From contig NZ_JBLQUK010000004.1 in assembly GCF_047872805.1 (NCBI RefSeq), positions 124,001-188,000 of the forward strand: a stretch of DNA of 64,000 bases. The letters are read 5' to 3'. The notes beneath the pieces are model-generated. The model saw only the letters and a list, made by a program, of their open reading frames with translations, was not told where the DNA came from and did not search any database. Source of the DNA: Erythrobacter sp047872805 (GTDB lineage: Bacteria > Pseudomonadota > Alphaproteobacteria > Sphingomonadales > Sphingomonadaceae). How positions within the stretch are numbered: position 1 is the stretch's first letter; each line of letters starts with the position of its first letter. Position numbers and translations under genes: made by a program. This document shows positions 1 through 8,329 of this stretch, one piece after another.

Positions 1-207
1 TTGGGGGACCGGCTGGATGTTAAACAGACCGGCAGGCTGGGTGCACTGCGTTACCGCGTGATTTCAGCAGGCGAAAACGATGCGGTGGCCGAAATTGACG
101 GAGACAATGATACGTTCGACGTCCAACTGGGCAATGAAGTGACCTTCATCGAAAAAGACAGCGACGCCGCAAATGGCCGCCGCTTGCCGCGCAGGCGATT
201 GCCATAG
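1..207 (+). CDS. C-terminal fragment of an unidentified protein (cut by window edge)
   Basis: The frame is open from base 1 to a TAG at 205-207. The first codon is TTG, but nothing upstream is visible, so this is more likely the tail of a longer gene than a 68-residue protein. The readable part has an acidic beta-strand-like stretch (EIDGDNDTFDVQLGNEVTF) and ends in a basic tail (RRLPRRRLP). I do not recognise the family. It is followed by a long gap before bamD, so it is probably not in the same operon. Confidence 0.4.
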   Translation: MGDRLDVKQTGRLGALRYRVISAGENDAVAEIDGDNDTFDVQLGNEVTFIEKDSDAANGRRLPRRRLP

Positions 208-523
208 GGTGTCCGGGGTCACCCATTTTCCTACATAGTTGCTGTAGTCTATGGTGAAGGGAATGACTGACTTCGTCTCCTTCTTTGGCTATTGGTTAGG
301 CGCCAAATTGATCGCTTCTGCCGACCACCTGGGGGCATTTGTGACTGGATTGATTTCTGGCTCTGGACAGTGTGTCAGGTGTGTCAGGAGGCTCCGCGAG
401 GTGCTTGAGTGCGGCGCACGGCTGGCAACGAATCGAGCCCCGCCGCAAGTCTGGCAGCAATCTCCCCAAATGCGTGCAAGGCTTCACTTGGCGTTCACCC
501 GCGTGCTGGCTATACGCAGCGGC
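208..523. other. Intergenic gap before bamD, no gene recognised
   Basis: These 316 bases are open in the bamD frame from an ATG at 251, but the encoded 91 residues look unlike a BamD N-terminus and would bury the lipoprotein signal. A short direct repeat (GTGTCAG twice, around 370-387) is the only structure seen. The stretch presumably holds the bamD promoter, but no convincing -35/-10 pair was found. Confidence 0.4.
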
Positions 524-1321
524 ATGAACCAGACACTCCGCACCCGTATCAGCCGCGCCGTCCTGCTGGGCGCTGCCTTTGCCGTCACCACCGCCTGCGC
601 GGGCGGGGGCTCCGCCGATGAAGACGTCGCCTATGTCGCGCGCGATGTCGAATCGCTCTATGCCGAGGCGCAGCGGCGGCTCGACCGGGGGAACACCGCG
701 CTCGCCGCGGCGCTTTTTGACGAGGTGGAGCGTCAGCACCCCTATTCGCCATGGGCTCGCCGCGCGCAGTTGATGAGCGCGTTCAGCTATTACATCGCGC
801 GCGATTACAACAAGGCTATCCAGAATTCGCAGCGGTTCCTGTCGATCCATCCGGGTAACAAGGACGCGCCCTATGCCTATTACCTGATCGCGCTGTCCTA
901 TTACGAACAGATCAGCGACGTGAACCGCGATCAGTCGATCACCGAACAGGCGCAGACTGCCTTGCGTGAGGTCAACCGGCGCTTTCCGCAGACCGAATAT
1001 GCCGCCGATGCGCGGCTTAAGCTGGACCTTGTTTCCGATCACCTTGCGGGCAAGGAGATGGAGATTGGGCGACATTACCAACGCTCGGGCCAATGGCTGG
1101 CGGCGGCGCTGCGGTTCCGCAATGTGGTAGAGACCTTTGAAACCACCAGCCACACGCCCGAAGCGCTGTATCGCCTCACCGAAAGCAGCCTGGCGCTGGG
1201 CCTGCGCGAAGAAGGCGTGAAATACGCCGCGGTGCTGGGCGCGAACTATCCGGGCAATGAATGGTATGAAAAAGCCTATGAACTGGTCGGCGATCACGCC
1301 AGCGACGTCACCCCCGGATAA
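524..1321 (+). CDS. bamD: BamD, outer-membrane assembly lipoprotein
   Basis: BamD is a periplasmic lipoprotein subunit of the BAM complex, which inserts beta-barrel proteins into the outer membrane. From the ATG at 524 the 265-residue product begins with a basic and hydrophobic signal ending at Cys25 (AVTTAC|A). That lipobox is weak because it lacks Leu at -3. TPR-like repeats follow, with the BamD hallmarks LYAEAQRRLDRGNTALAAALFDEVERQ at residues 40-65 (quoted in pieces: LYAEAQRRL, AALFDEVERQHPYSPWA) and YAYYLIALSYYEQI near residue 125. An in-frame ATG at 251 was rejected because it would place 91 atypical residues before the signal peptide. recN follows after 52 bases, a common order in Sphingomonadales. 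Confidence 0.93.
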   Translation: MNQTLRTRISRAVLLGAAFAVTTACAGGGSADEDVAYVARDVESLYAEAQRRLDRGNTALAAALFDEVERQHPYSPWARRAQLMSAFSYYIARDYNKAIQNSQRFLSIHPGNKDAPYAYYLIALSYYEQISDVNRDQSITEQAQTALREVNRRFPQTEYAADARLKLDLVSDHLAGKEMEIGRHYQRSGQWLAAALRFRNVVETFETTSHTPEALYRLTESSLALGLREEGVKYAAVLGANYPGNEWYEKAYELVGDHASDVTPG

Positions 1322-1373
1322 GCGCTGCGCATAGGATGACGCGGGCGCGCGATTGGGATAGTGACTAGCGCCT

Positions 1374-3041
1374 ATGCTGACCCGCCTGTCGATCCGCAAC
1401 ATTGTCCTTATCGAGGCGCTCGATCTCGATTTCGGGCGCGGGCTGGGCGTGCTGACCGGGGAGACCGGGGCGGGCAAGTCGATCCTGCTCGACGCGCTGG
1501 GACTGGTGCTGGGCGACCGCGCCGAAACGTCGCTGGTGCGCGCCGGGGCCGACAAGGCAAACGTCACGGCGAGCTTTGAATTTGCCGCATTGCCCGGCGT
1601 GATCGCGGCAGCGCTGGACGATGCGGAGCTGACGATTGAGCCGGGTGAGCCGTTGATGATCCGTCGGCAAGTCAAGGCCGACGGCGGGTCCAAGGCCTTT
1701 GTCAATGATCAACCCGTCAGCGCCGGATTGCTGCGCCAACTCGCACCTGCGCTGGTGGAATTGCACGGCCAGCATGATGATCGCGGCCTCGTCAACCCAC
1801 GCGGGCACCGGATGCTGCTCGATCGCTATGCCGGGGTGGATCTTGGCGCGCTTGAGCGGCGCTGGGCAAGCTGGGCCAAGGCCGAGGCGCAGCTCGCCGA
1901 AGCGCGCGCGAGCGTTGAGCAGGCAAAACTCGATCAGGATCTGCTGATCGCGCATCTTGCCGAACTGACCACGCTCGAGCCGGTCGCGGGCGAGGAAGCG
2001 CGGCTCGCCGCGCAGCGCAGCGACATGCAAAAGGGCGAGCGGCTGGCAGGCGAACTCGAAGACCTGCGCCATATCTGGGAGGGGTCAGACTCGCCGCTCG
2101 CCTCGCTTCGGGTGGCGGCGCGCAAGCTGGACCGGATCGCAGGCGAACACCCGCTGTTGACCGAAGCGCTCGCCGCGCTGGATCGCGCTGTGATCGAGGC
2201 GGGCGAGGCGGAGGAGAAGCTGGAGAAAGCCGCCGAGGCGCTGATCCACGATCCCGCGGCGCTGGACGCCGCAGAAACGCGATTGTTCGAACTGCGCGCG
2301 CTCGCCCGCAAACATCGCTGCGAGGTCGATCACCTCCCCGATCTGATGCGCGAAATGCGCGCCCGCCTTGATTCGATCGAAGGCGGCGAGGCGCAGCTCG
2401 ACGCGCTGGAGGCAGCGGCGAAGGAAGCGCGCGCCGCCTATGTGGCGGCAGCGGAAAAGGCATCCGAACAGCGGCTGAAAGCAGCCAAGGCGCTGGACAA
2501 GGCAGTGGCGGCGGAGCTGGCCCCGCTGAAACTCGACGCCGCGCGGTTCCTGACCGCCATCGGCCGTCTGCCAGAGGACAAATGGGGCGCGCAGGGCATG
2601 GACGCCGCCGAATTCCTGATCTCGACCAACCCCGGCGCGGATTTTGCGCCGCTGAACAAGATCGCCAGCGGCGGCGAACTCTCGCGCTTTATCCTCGCGC
2701 TGAAGGTCGCGCTCGCGGAAAAGGGCGGGGCGGCGACGATCATCTTTGACGAGATCGACCGCGGCGTGGGCGGGGCGGTGGCCAGCGCTATTGGTGAGCG
2801 GCTGGCGAGGCTTGCGGCGGATGAAGGGCAATTACTGGCCGTGACACACAGCCCGCAGGTCGCCGCGCGCGGCGGCACGCACTACCTGATCGCCAAGGCG
2901 TCAAGCGGCACGGTGACGCGCACCAGCGTGATGCTGCTCGATGCCGGGGGTCGGAGGCAAGAGATCGCTCGGATGCTGTCGGGCGCGGAGGTTACACCTG
3001 AGGCACGGGCGCAGGCGGATCGGTTGCTGGAGGGGGTGTGA
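1374..3041 (+). CDS. recN: RecN, DNA double-strand-break repair ATPase
   Basis: RecN is an SMC-like ATPase that gathers broken DNA ends for recombination. The 555-residue product has Walker A GETGAGKS at residues 29-36, a long coiled-coil middle rich in Ala/Glu, and, near residue 425, the ABC signature ASGGELSRF. Walker B (IIFDEIDRGVGG) and the switch histidine (VTHSPQVAA) follow. Length matches the family (about 550). The usual LexA control of recN is not evident: no GTTC-N7-GTTC box lies in the 52 bases upstream. Its TGA overlaps the next ATG by one base. Confidence 0.96.
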   Translation: MLTRLSIRNIVLIEALDLDFGRGLGVLTGETGAGKSILLDALGLVLGDRAETSLVRAGADKANVTASFEFAALPGVIAAALDDAELTIEPGEPLMIRRQVKADGGSKAFVNDQPVSAGLLRQLAPALVELHGQHDDRGLVNPRGHRMLLDRYAGVDLGALERRWASWAKAEAQLAEARASVEQAKLDQDLLIAHLAELTTLEPVAGEEARLAAQRSDMQKGERLAGELEDLRHIWEGSDSPLASLRVAARKLDRIAGEHPLLTEALAALDRAVIEAGEAEEKLEKAAEALIHDPAALDAAETRLFELRALARKHRCEVDHLPDLMREMRARLDSIEGGEAQLDALEAAAKEARAAYVAAAEKASEQRLKAAKALDKAVAAELAPLKLDAARFLTAIGRLPEDKWGAQGMDAAEFLISTNPGADFAPLNKIASGGELSRFILALKVALAEKGGAATIIFDEIDRGVGGAVASAIGERLARLAADEGQLLAVTHSPQVAARGGTHYLIAKASSGTVTRTSVMLLDAGGRRQEIARMLSGAEVTPEARAQADRLLEGV

Positions 3042-3559
3042 TGGATGCGCGCGGGCTGACGATGCTGGCCGCAACTTCGGGCCTCGTCGCAGGGGCGGTC
3101 TGGCTTTCGGAAACGTTGGACCGAAAGCCGGAGGTTACCGAATCCACTGCCGCCGCGATCAGGGCAGAGCTTTCGTTCTTTGTCGAATTTATTGAAGACC
3201 CGGTTGAACGGGAAGCCCTCAGTGATAAGCCGGTACCACTCTGCATTGGCTCCAGTGCGCCGCTGGATTTCGACCTGCTTGAAGACCGCCTTGCACGGAG
3301 CTTCCTGCGCCCCGTTCCCATTATCGGTTGCAGACGCAGGACGGTAGAGGGCGACTTCGGCATGTTTGGCGCGATGACCTACTGGTTCGACGAGACAGGC
3401 GAGGAGGCCGGGCAGCTGAGGATTAAGGCTGTCAATTGTCCGACTGTGCGGCGCTGTATTGTCGATATCGATTCAGTTGGGGCCGGCATGCGCTACGAAG
3501 TGGAACGAACAGGCGACAACTGGACCGTCACCGGACAGGAAACCCGCTGGATCGTGTGA
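3041..3559 (+). CDS. Hypothetical protein with N-terminal membrane segment
   Basis: The ATG at 3041 overlaps the recN stop (TGATG), so translation is probably coupled to recN; a GTG three bases earlier is possible. The 172-residue product has a hydrophobic N-terminal stretch (about residues 7-22, MLAATSGLVAGAVWL) and then a soluble domain with five cysteines, among them a CPTVRRC pair. It may be an anchored or exported protein with one disulfide. I do not recognise the family, and nothing ties it functionally to RecN except position. Confidence 0.7.
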   Translation: MDARGLTMLAATSGLVAGAVWLSETLDRKPEVTESTAAAIRAELSFFVEFIEDPVEREALSDKPVPLCIGSSAPLDFDLLEDRLARSFLRPVPIIGCRRRTVEGDFGMFGAMTYWFDETGEEAGQLRIKAVNCPTVRRCIVDIDSVGAGMRYEVERTGDNWTVTGQETRWIV

Positions 3560-3628
3560 TTTGCGCTAATTACTGACCAATCCCGGCCGCCAGCTGCTAA
3601 GCCGGCAGCCGGGAAAGATTGGTTCGGC

Positions 3629-4105
3629 TTACTCTGCGCCGTACCACTGGCCGGTGCCGCGCGACTCGGTCTGGGAATACCATTCCATCGTCAGCGAGCC
3701 GCGACGCCCTGCTGTGTCTCCGGTCTTGCCCTGAAGCCCGCCGACGCAGCCGAGCGGGGTTTCCGGCCCGGGCGCACCCAGATAATTGCACCCATAGATC
3801 AGCGATGCAGATCCGCTGGGATCTGTGGCGGTGCAGCTCATATGGATCGGAAACAGGCTGTTGTCGGGCTGTTGCATGCCGACACAGCGCACTTTGCCCT
3901 GTTGCACCGTACCATCGGCATAAGTGGTGGTGTAAGCGCCGTCGACGACTGCGCCGCCGCCGCCGCGCTGACCGTCAGGCCCGGTCATTCCACCAATCGT
4001 TTCAACGGGTTGCCAAACAACATCATACGTGAAGCTTTGCCCAACAGCAGCCCCACCAAATGCAAATGAAATCGCACCAAATGCAACAATTGTCCTAAGT
4101 TTCAT
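3629..4105 (-). CDS. Secreted hypothetical protein
   Basis: The start at 4105 is supported by a strong Shine-Dalgarno (GGGGGAGGTG) eight bases upstream; an in-frame ATG at 4147 would put that site inside the gene. The product has 158 residues. It starts with a clear signal peptide (MKLRTIVAFGAISFAFGGAAVGQ), here noted by residues 1-19 plus the AVGQ cleavage region. A Gly-rich segment with four or more cysteines follows (CVGM, MSCTAT, YGCNY, GCVGG). Family unknown. The upstream region is AT-rich with repeated ATCATAC motifs, unlike the rest of the window, so the gene may be acquired or specially regulated. Confidence 0.72.
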   Translation of the reverse strand: MKLRTIVAFGAISFAFGGAAVGQSFTYDVVWQPVETIGGMTGPDGQRGGGGAVVDGAYTTTYADGTVQQGKVRCVGMQQPDNSLFPIHMSCTATDPSGSASLIYGCNYLGAPGPETPLGCVGGLQGKTGDTAGRRGSLTMEWYSQTESRGTGQWYGAE

Positions 4106-4218
4106 AATTATGCACCTCCCCCAATGTAAGAATATTACAATATTCAAACAGACTCGTTGGTCTTTTGCGCCCCCGACACATTTTCATCATAGATTTACGC
4201 AAACGGCAAGTAAGTATG

Positions 4219-4237
4219 ATTAAATGTATGATTTAAT
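4219..4237. promoter_or_regulatory. AT-rich inverted repeat between the secreted-protein gene and ligA
   Basis: ATTAAAT and ATTTAAT form a perfect 7-base inverted repeat around GTATG. Read on the minus strand the same stretch carries two copies of TAATCATAC/AAATCATAC spaced about one helical turn apart. It lies 114 bases upstream of the secreted-protein start and 144 bases upstream of ligA, so it could serve either. A regulator site is inferred, not shown. Confidence 0.35.
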
Positions 4238-4323
4238 TACATCATTGCGCTGCGATGATGCCGTGCTTGCCTGCGCAGGTTGGAAAGGGAATTGCTTCAT
4301 AAATCGCCCACACAGGGCCGGTG

Positions 4324-4340
4324 CGGCACTTTTCGTGCCG
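4324..4340 (+). promoter_or_regulatory. Hairpin in the ligA leader
   Basis: CGGCAC-TTTTC-GTGCCG forms a perfect 6-bp stem, 40 bases before the ligA start, followed by AATTTGTT. It could act as a weak attenuator or simply be a leader structure; the T-run is broken, so a true terminator is unlikely. Confidence 0.25.
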
Positions 4341-4380
4341 AATTTGTTAGGGCATAGACAGGCCAAAGGAAGCCGATCTG

Positions 4381-6549
4381 ATGCCGCCGAGCCAAAGCGT
4401 TGAACTCTCCGAAGCCGATGCCGCGAACGAACTCATGCGCCTCGCGAAGGTCATCGCGCGTCACGACCGGCTGTATCACGCAGAAGATGCGCCCGAGATC
4501 ACGGACGCTGAATATGACGCGCTGGTCCGCCGCAACCGCGAGCTGGAAGAGGCGTTTCCGCATCTGATCCGCGCGGATTCACCCTCGCAAAAAGTTGGCC
4601 ACGAGATTTCCGCCTCGCCGCTGAGCAAGGTGACGCATGAGCTCCGCATGATGAGCCTCGACAATGCGTTTAATCGGGAGGAGGTGGAGGACTGGGTGGC
4701 GCGGGTTCGGCGTTATCTCAACCTGGACGATGGCGACCCGGTCGCGATCACCGCCGAGGACAAGATTGACGGGCTGTCATGCTCGCTGCGGTATGAACAT
4801 GGCGCGCTGGTGCGCGCTGCGACGCGCGGCGACGGGCAGGTTGGAGAGGATGTTACGCCGAATGCCCGTCATATCGCCGATATTCCGCAAAACCTGCCTG
4901 CCGGAGTTCCCGATGTCTTCGAGGTGCGCGGCGAGGTCTATATGTCGCGCGCCGATTTCGCCGCCTTGAACGCGGCGCAGGCAGAGGCGGGGGGTAAACT
5001 CTTCGCCAATCCGCGCAACGCCGCCGCCGGTTCGCTGCGGCAAAAAGATGCGATTGTCACCGCGCGGCGCCCGCTCAAATTCTGGGCCTATGGCTGGGGT
5101 GCCGCGTCGATAGTTCCTTGCGATACGCAGCACGCTATGATGCGCTTGATCGAAGGCTGGGGCTTCCCGCTTTCACCCTTCCTGACGTTGACGGATAGCG
5201 TCGATGCGATGATCGCGCATTATCAGGAAATCGGGCGGCAGCGGCCCGACCTGCCCTATGAAATCGACGGAGTGGTCTACAAGGTTGACCGGCTCGATTA
5301 TCAGCAGCGCTTGGGCTTTGTGGCCAAGGCACCGCGCTGGGCACTGGCGCATAAATTCCCCGCGGAGCGCGCCGAGACGGTGCTGCAAGGCATCGACATT
5401 CAGGTCGGGCGCACGGGCAAGCTGACCCCGGTGGGCAGGCTTGCCCCGGTGTTGGTTGGCGGGGTGACGGTCACCAATGTGACGCTGCACAACCGCGACG
5501 AGATCGTGCGGCTGGGCGTGCGGGTGGGCGACCGCTTGGTGATCCAGCGCGCGGGCGATGTGATCCCGCAGGTGGTCGAGAATTTGACGCGCGAAGCCAG
5601 CCGCGAGGCCTTTGCTTTCCCCGATCTTTGCCCCGAATGCGACAGCGAGGCGGTGGCGGAAGAAGGCGAGGTCGATGTGCGCTGTACCGGCGGCCTGATC
5701 TGCCCCGCGCAACGCACCCAGCGCCTTGAACATTTCGTCAGCCGCAAGGCGCTTGATATAGACGGCTTCGGGTCAGAGCGCGTCGAAAAGCTGTTTAAGG
5801 AGGGTCTGGTCAAGACTCCTGCCGACATTTTCCGCTTACACCAGCATCGAGACACGTTGCTAAGCTGGAAAGGCTGGGGGTCGAAGTTGAGAGAAGCCGA
5901 CAAAGCTAATGGCGATACTTCCGTCGATAAGCTGTTGGCAGCAATCGAGCAAAGGCGGCGCCCCGACGCCTCACGCCTGCTCTTCGGCATAGGCATTCGC
6001 CACGTCGGAGAAGTTACAGCTAGAGATCTGATGAAATCGATTGGCGAAATCAAGAAACTTCCGCAAATTGCAGAGAAGGCATATAATTTTCTGAAATCCC
6101 TGGCGCCCAACGATTTTGAGACAAAAGCTGCCCTTGAAGAAAAAAAGAAATCAGGACTTTTCGAAATCGTTGGTGCAAATGGTATGGAAGCTGTTGTTTT
6201 TTCGCTTCATGATTTTTTTCACGAGTCGCATAATCGAGAAGTGTGGGATGACATTCTTTCTGAGGTTTCTCCTCCTTACTTCGAGTTTCATACGACGGAG
6301 AGTTCGGTATCGGGCAAGACTGTCGTGTTCACTGGTAACCTCAAGTCAATGAGTCGAGATGAAGCGAAAGCTCAGGCGGAAAAGTTGGGGGCAAAACCAA
6401 CCGGCACGATTAGCGCGAAGACCGACTTGCTTGTTGCGGGGCCGGGTGCAGGATCAAAATTGAAGAAGGCCGAGGCATTTGGCATTGAGATCATCGATGA
6501 AGACGCGTGGCTAAGAATCGTATTGGAGGCGGAAAGTGGCGAAGAATGA
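4381..6549 (+). CDS. ligA: NAD-dependent DNA ligase LigA, compositionally mosaic
   Basis: LigA seals nicks in duplex DNA using NAD. The 722-residue product has the adenylation lysine in EDKIDG (Lys128), the OB fold, a four-cysteine zinc finger (CPEC...RC...C, about residues 417-440), helix-hairpin-helix repeats, and a C-terminal BRCT domain (about residues 640-715, GKTVVFTGNLKSMSRDEAKA). From about base 5800 the sequence turns markedly richer in A/T and in AAA/GAA/TTT codons while staying homologous to LigA. The last HhH, normally with a GIGP-like turn, reads EIVGANGMEAVVFSLHDFF. This suggests the 3' third was replaced by recombination with a lower-GC source. It overlaps the next gene by 14 bases. 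Confidence 0.95.
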   Translation: MPPSQSVELSEADAANELMRLAKVIARHDRLYHAEDAPEITDAEYDALVRRNRELEEAFPHLIRADSPSQKVGHEISASPLSKVTHELRMMSLDNAFNREEVEDWVARVRRYLNLDDGDPVAITAEDKIDGLSCSLRYEHGALVRAATRGDGQVGEDVTPNARHIADIPQNLPAGVPDVFEVRGEVYMSRADFAALNAAQAEAGGKLFANPRNAAAGSLRQKDAIVTARRPLKFWAYGWGAASIVPCDTQHAMMRLIEGWGFPLSPFLTLTDSVDAMIAHYQEIGRQRPDLPYEIDGVVYKVDRLDYQQRLGFVAKAPRWALAHKFPAERAETVLQGIDIQVGRTGKLTPVGRLAPVLVGGVTVTNVTLHNRDEIVRLGVRVGDRLVIQRAGDVIPQVVENLTREASREAFAFPDLCPECDSEAVAEEGEVDVRCTGGLICPAQRTQRLEHFVSRKALDIDGFGSERVEKLFKEGLVKTPADIFRLHQHRDTLLSWKGWGSKLREADKANGDTSVDKLLAAIEQRRRPDASRLLFGIGIRHVGEVTARDLMKSIGEIKKLPQIAEKAYNFLKSLAPNDFETKAALEEKKKSGLFEIVGANGMEAVVFSLHDFFHESHNREVWDDILSEVSPPYFEFHTTESSVSGKTVVFTGNLKSMSRDEAKAQAEKLGAKPTGTISAKTDLLVAGPGAGSKLKKAEAFGIEIIDEDAWLRIVLEAESGEE

Positions 6550-7147
6550 CCAAGTCTTAAATACACTCGGCCGTGATCGTATCTCGTCTCGTCAAGTAGA
6601 TGAACTGATTGGGTTGGCTAGAGGAGTCTGCGCGGACGGCATAATTAACGAGAGAGAGGCAGAGTTTCTAATGAGCTGGTTGGCTGCCAATGCGAGCGTT
6701 TCAGATCAGCCCCTTATCGGCTCGCTTTACAAGCGCATCTCAGAGATGCTTTCCGATGGCGAGCTTGATGTAGATGAACAGACTGAGCTCCTTGAAACTC
6801 TTGGCGGTCTAACTGGTGGCAGAGTAGAACTTGGCGAAGTCCTGAAGGCAACGACATTACCGATATGTAGGCCTCCTCCGATCCTTGCATTTAGCGACCA
6901 GAAGTACTGTTTCACTGGGACCTTTGCCTTCGGTCAAAGGAAGCAATGTGAAGCGGCAATAATTGAACGGGGTGGTTCAGCTGGGTCTTTAACAATGAAG
7001 ACGAACGTTCTTGTTATTGGTGAGTATGCAACCGAATCTTGGAAACACTCATCAATGGGCAACAAGATATTGAAAGCAGTTGAAATGCGCGATCAGGGAT
7101 TTTCTATCTCGATCGTGGATGAGCAACACTGGCGTCAGTTTTTGTGA
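6536..7147 (+). CDS. TerB-like plus BRCT domain protein
   Basis: A GTG start at 6536 lies inside the ligA 3' end (14-base overlap), so the two are probably co-translated. The 203-residue product has a helical TerB-like half (about residues 20-90, LARGVCADGIINEREAEFL and MLSDGELDVDEQTELLETL). The second half is a BRCT domain (about 115-200, YCFTGTFAFGQRKQCEAAI ending in DEQHWRQFL). BRCT domains bind phosphopeptides or DNA ends and recur in ligases and replication factors. It shares the low-GC composition of the ligA 3' end, so both were probably acquired together. Function is inferred to be ligase- or repair-associated. Confidence 0.8.
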   Translation: MAKNDQVLNTLGRDRISSRQVDELIGLARGVCADGIINEREAEFLMSWLAANASVSDQPLIGSLYKRISEMLSDGELDVDEQTELLETLGGLTGGRVELGEVLKATTLPICRPPPILAFSDQKYCFTGTFAFGQRKQCEAAIIERGGSAGSLTMKTNVLVIGEYATESWKHSSMGNKILKAVEMRDQGFSISIVDEQHWRQFL

Positions 7148-7159
7148 TCACGTTTGATT

Positions 7160-7651
7160 ATGATATTTGACGACCTTGCGCCCCAAGCGCTCCGTATCGC
7201 CGCGCTGCTCTGCGCACGGGGTGAAAAGCTCGCGGTGGCCGACGGGGCTACCGGCGGACTGATCGCGGCGAGCCTGTTGACCGTTCCCGGCGCGCTCGAT
7301 TTCTTTGTCGGGGGCGGGGTGGTCTATTCCTTCCGCGCGCGCGACGTGCTGTTCGATCTGCCGCGCGAAGCCTACAAGGGGATGCGCGGGGCGAGCGAGG
7401 ATTATGCCCTGCTGCAAGCCCGTGCGATCCGTGACAATTTCCATGCCGATTGGGGGCTGGCGGAAAGCGGATCGGTGGGGGGATCGTCGCATCCCTCGGG
7501 CGCGCCAGCCGGGCGGAGCGTGGCGGCGTTAGCCGGGCCGGGCGCGGAACTGACCCACATGATCGAAACCGGCAGCGATGATCGGATCGACAACATGGCC
7601 GCCTTTACCCGCAACGCGCTGAACCTGCTGGAGAACACCCTATCCGCCTGA
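7160..7651 (+). CDS. CinA C-terminal family protein (nicotinamide-nucleotide amidohydrolase-like)
   Basis: The family (PncC/CinA C-terminal domain) deamidates nicotinamide mononucleotide, a by-product of NAD-dependent ligase. The ATG at 7160 was chosen over TTG at 7154. The 163-residue product shows the conserved order AVADGATGGLIAASLLTVPGA (in part: GATGGLIAASLL), the central FFVGGGVVYS, and a late Gly-rich VGGSSHPSGAPAGRS. The canonical TGP(S/A)G motif is altered to GSVGGSSHPSG. Placement after ligA fits NAD recycling, but that link is inference. It overlaps the convergent 7640-8329 gene by 12 bases. Confidence 0.75.
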   Translation: MIFDDLAPQALRIAALLCARGEKLAVADGATGGLIAASLLTVPGALDFFVGGGVVYSFRARDVLFDLPREAYKGMRGASEDYALLQARAIRDNFHADWGLAESGSVGGSSHPSGAPAGRSVAALAGPGAELTHMIETGSDDRIDNMAAFTRNALNLLENTLSA

Positions 7652-8329
7652 GAAATCGGGCAACCACTTCATCACTCCGCCGGGGAAGGGCGTCCACCAT
7701 GCCGTTATGACTCCGGCACGCGCCAATTGATCGCTGGTCCATTGGTTGCAGGTGTTGCCGATGTGATAGGTGCCGCGCACGGTGTAGAACACGTCATGCG
7801 CGGCGTATCCGGGCAGGACCTCGCGCCGCTCACCCTCCACCAATTGCGCGCGCACCGTTTCAACCAGCATGCGGTATTCCTCCGGGCGCAGACGCAGCAC
7901 GCGGTAATCGTCGGAGGGTGCAGGCCGCACGTAATGGGCGATATGCAGCACCGCTTCGCCGCCGGTCATGGCACGGATGGCGGTGAGCGGGTTCAGATCC
8001 CACCAGGTCGGGGTTTCGAGGAAGAAGGCGCGTTCCCCCCAGCTTACCGCGACATGGGTGTAGGGGCGGTCCCGCGCGGCAATATCGCTGACGGGAAAGA
8101 CCGTACGCCAGTCCATCTCGGGTGTGATCAGTGGCATGACTATTTCGGTGTGGACCCCGTTTGATCCGACCATGATTTCCACCGTACGCCCTTCTCCGGG
8201 CTCAGGTTCGACCCAGTCCGAATTGCGCGGCAGCGATGAACCGATCCACCCGCTCAGCGCGAACAGCAGGATCGCCGACCCAAAAACGATCCCCGACCAG
8301 CGAAGCAGCCGAAAAGCCTTAACCCGCAC
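7640..8329 (-). CDS. DUF2459/TIGR02117-type membrane-anchored protein
   Basis: The 229-residue product starts with a basic stretch and one membrane segment (about residues 8-30, IVFGSAILLFALSGWIG). A periplasmic domain of the TIGR02117 type follows. Family-like motifs are SNGVHTEIVMP, VSWGERAFFLETPTWWDL, and the C-terminal YHIGNTCNQWTSDQLARAG. The conserved His (GVHTE) and Cys (NTCNQW) resemble an NlpC/P60-like arrangement, but the biochemical function is not established. It overlaps prmA by 11 bases and is probably translated with it. Confidence 0.8.
   Translation of the reverse strand: MRVKAFRLLRWSGIVFGSAILLFALSGWIGSSLPRNSDWVEPEPGEGRTVEIMVGSNGVHTEIVMPLITPEMDWRTVFPVSDIAARDRPYTHVAVSWGERAFFLETPTWWDLNPLTAIRAMTGGEAVLHIAHYVRPAPSDDYRVLRLRPEEYRMLVETVRAQLVEGERREVLPGYAAHDVFYTVRGTYHIGNTCNQWTSDQLARAGVITAWWTPFPGGVMKWLPDFSGG

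Noticed and set aside
251..523. Possible 91-residue N-terminal extension of BamD
   Set aside because: It would move the lipoprotein signal inside the protein, and the extension has no BamD similarity.
4324..4340. Rho-independent terminator upstream of ligA
   Set aside because: The stem is short and the following T-run is interrupted, so it is recorded only as a leader hairpin.
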